From Rheinheimera baltica DSM 14885 (GTDB lineage Bacteria; Pseudomonadota; Gammaproteobacteria; Enterobacterales; Alteromonadaceae), in assembly GCF_000425345.1 (NCBI RefSeq), contig NZ_AUDG01000003.1, forward strand, positions 1-64,000: 64,000 nt of DNA, read 5' to 3'. The stretch's first letter is position 1. Each line of letters begins with the position of its first letter. A program made the translations under genes and the position numbers. This document shows, piece by piece, positions 62,937 to 64,000 of the stretch. The notes under the pieces are model-generated. The model had not been told where the DNA came from, did no database searches, and saw only the letters and a program-made list of their open reading frames with translations.

Positions 62937-64000
62937 GGCGTTGCCAACATGCGTTTATGTGTACAGACAGACATTATTACCCCAAAAGCAGCCATCAAAG
63001 TTACCATAGAGGTACCGCCATAACTTACCAGCGGCAGTGGCACTCCCACAACCGGTAGCAAGCCCGATACCATACCGATATTAACAAATACGTAGACAAA
63101 AAATGTCAGGGTAAAACTCCCCGCAACTAACTTACTATAATTCTCTTGTGCCTGAGTAGAAATGAACATGCAACGGGCAATAATAAACAGATAGACACCT
63201 AACAAAACCAGCACGCCCAGCAACCCCATTTCTTCACTTACCACGGCAAAGATAAAATCGGTGTGGCGTTCAGGCAAAAATTCCAGTTGTGACTGTGTGC
63301 CCTGTAGGTAACCTTTACCTTCTAACCCACCTGAGCCAATAGCAATTTTTGATTGAATAATGTGGTAGCCAGAGCCAAGTGGATCGCTTTCCGGGTTAAG
63401 AAAAGTGAGGACACGTTGACGTTGGTAGTCATGCATCAAAAAAATCCACAAGACCGGTAAAAATGCCGAAATTACGCCAGCAACAAAAATAATAATGCGC
63501 CAACTCATGCCGGACATAAACAACACAAACACACCCGCAGTAGCAATTAAAATAGAGGTACCCAAATCGGGTTGTTTGGCAATAAGTAAGGTGGGAATAG
63601 CGCACATGAGAAAACCCACCAACAAATGCCATAGTCTGGGAGGTAAATTGTGCGACGAGATAAACCATGCCACGGCCATTGGAACGGCCAGCTTCATTAC
63701 TTCTGACGGTTGAAACTTCATAAAGCCTAAATCTAACCAGCGCTGGGCACCTTTACCCACGTGTCCAACCAATAACACGGCAACTAATAAGCCTAAGCCG
63801 GCAATAAAAAGCGGCAATGACCAGCGCTTCAAGGTTTGAGGCTTAACCTGCGCAATAGCTACCATCACCGCCAGGGCAACGCCAAGACGAATAAGCTGAG
63901 CTTTCATCATGATCATATTTTGGCCTGAGGCACTGTAGAGGATCATTAGGCCAAAGCCCATCAGTAGCATTAATCCGAGCAGTAAGGGGCCGTCAATGTG
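62933..64000 (-). CDS. rodA: Peptidoglycan glycosyltransferase RodA (5' end outside window)
   Basis: 355 codons are visible; the frame stays open to the edge, where it reads HIDGPLLLGL just before MLLMGFGLMILYSASGQNMI, so the true start is beyond 64000. About 9-10 transmembrane helices. SEDS motifs: FQPSEVMKLAVPMAVAWFIS, KQPDLGTSILIATAGVFVLF, and NIGMVSGLLPVVGVPLPLVS with the Y-G-G-T-S end. It polymerises glycan strands in the elongasome with PBP2, which should lie just outside the window. Confidence 0.96.
   Translation of the reverse strand, partial: HIDGPLLLGLMLLMGFGLMILYSASGQNMIMMKAQLIRLGVALAVMVAIAQVKPQTLKRWSLPLFIAGLGLLVAVLLVGHVGKGAQRWLDLGFMKFQPSEVMKLAVPMAVAWFISSHNLPPRLWHLLVGFLMCAIPTLLIAKQPDLGTSILIATAGVFVLFMSGMSWRIIIFVAGVISAFLPVLWIFLMHDYQRQRVLTFLNPESDPLGSGYHIIQSKIAIGSGGLEGKGYLQGTQSQLEFLPERHTDFIFAVVSEEMGLLGVLVLLGVYLFIIARCMFISTQAQENYSKLVAGSFTLTFFVYVFVNIGMVSGLLPVVGVPLPLVSYGGTSMVTLMAAFGVIMSVCTHKRMLATP

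Overview
The window is a stretch of gammaproteobacterial chromosome. Gene order and protein sequences suggest Alteromonadales, near Rheinheimera, Alishewanella or Arsukibacterium; this is an inference from gene content and no database was searched. The run greA-radD-yhbY-rlmE-ftsH-folP-glmM-tpiA-secG-tRNALeu(GAG)-tRNAfMet-rimP-nusA-infB-rbfA-truB-rpsO-pnp-nlpI follows the classic gammaproteobacterial order with tpiA and radD inserted. The right end carries the rodA-rlpA-dacA-ybeD-lipB-lipA block.

Region 1 (1-6926) is the accessory part: the right end of an integrated island whose left end lies outside the window. A P4-type tyrosine integrase points at the 3' end of the tmRNA gene (ssrA). Behind it are small ORFs, an AlpA regulator, two winged-helix or replication-like proteins, a Q-antiterminator-like protein, a 59-aa XRE regulator and a possible 45-aa membrane peptide. 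About 1.4 kb of almost gene-free DNA (1109-2536) is full of repeats: two arrays of three dyads on an exact 22-bp pitch, 23-bp and 16-bp tandem repeats, and a bidirectional terminator. A GGGGTAT/ATACCCC motif is shared by the alpA and integrase promoters. Together these look like the control and replication region of a satellite-type or plasmid-like element.

Region 2 (6927-13740) holds ssrA and smpB (trans-translation), ratA-ratB, bamE, recN with a LexA box, nadK, and hrcA-grpE behind a sigma-32 promoter.

Region 3 (13741-24125) holds a large FAD/Fe-S D-lactate-type dehydrogenase, then a signalling cluster: a hybrid sensor kinase, a GAF/PAS sensor kinase split by an 8-bp tandem duplication, an Hpt-receiver-GGDEF response regulator, and luxS.

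Region 4 (24126-37984) holds dnaK-dnaJ behind a second sigma-32 promoter, an M48 lipoprotein protease, an NhaC-type antiporter, an LplT-PlsC fusion, dapB, carA-carB (with an attenuator-like leader and a structured carA-carB gap) and greA.

Region 5 (37985-57764) is the RNA metabolism and translation cluster, with a putative SD-sequestering leader at rimP, a decayed copy of the initiator tRNA 3' half, an S15-type leader at rpsO, and an unusual lipoprotein with an HExxHxxGxxDE metal-site motif after nlpI.

Region 6 (57765-64000) holds a PilZ protein, an RcsF-like lipoprotein, lipoate synthesis (lipA, lipB), ybeD, and the cell-elongation genes dacA, rlpA and rodA (rodA runs off the right edge).
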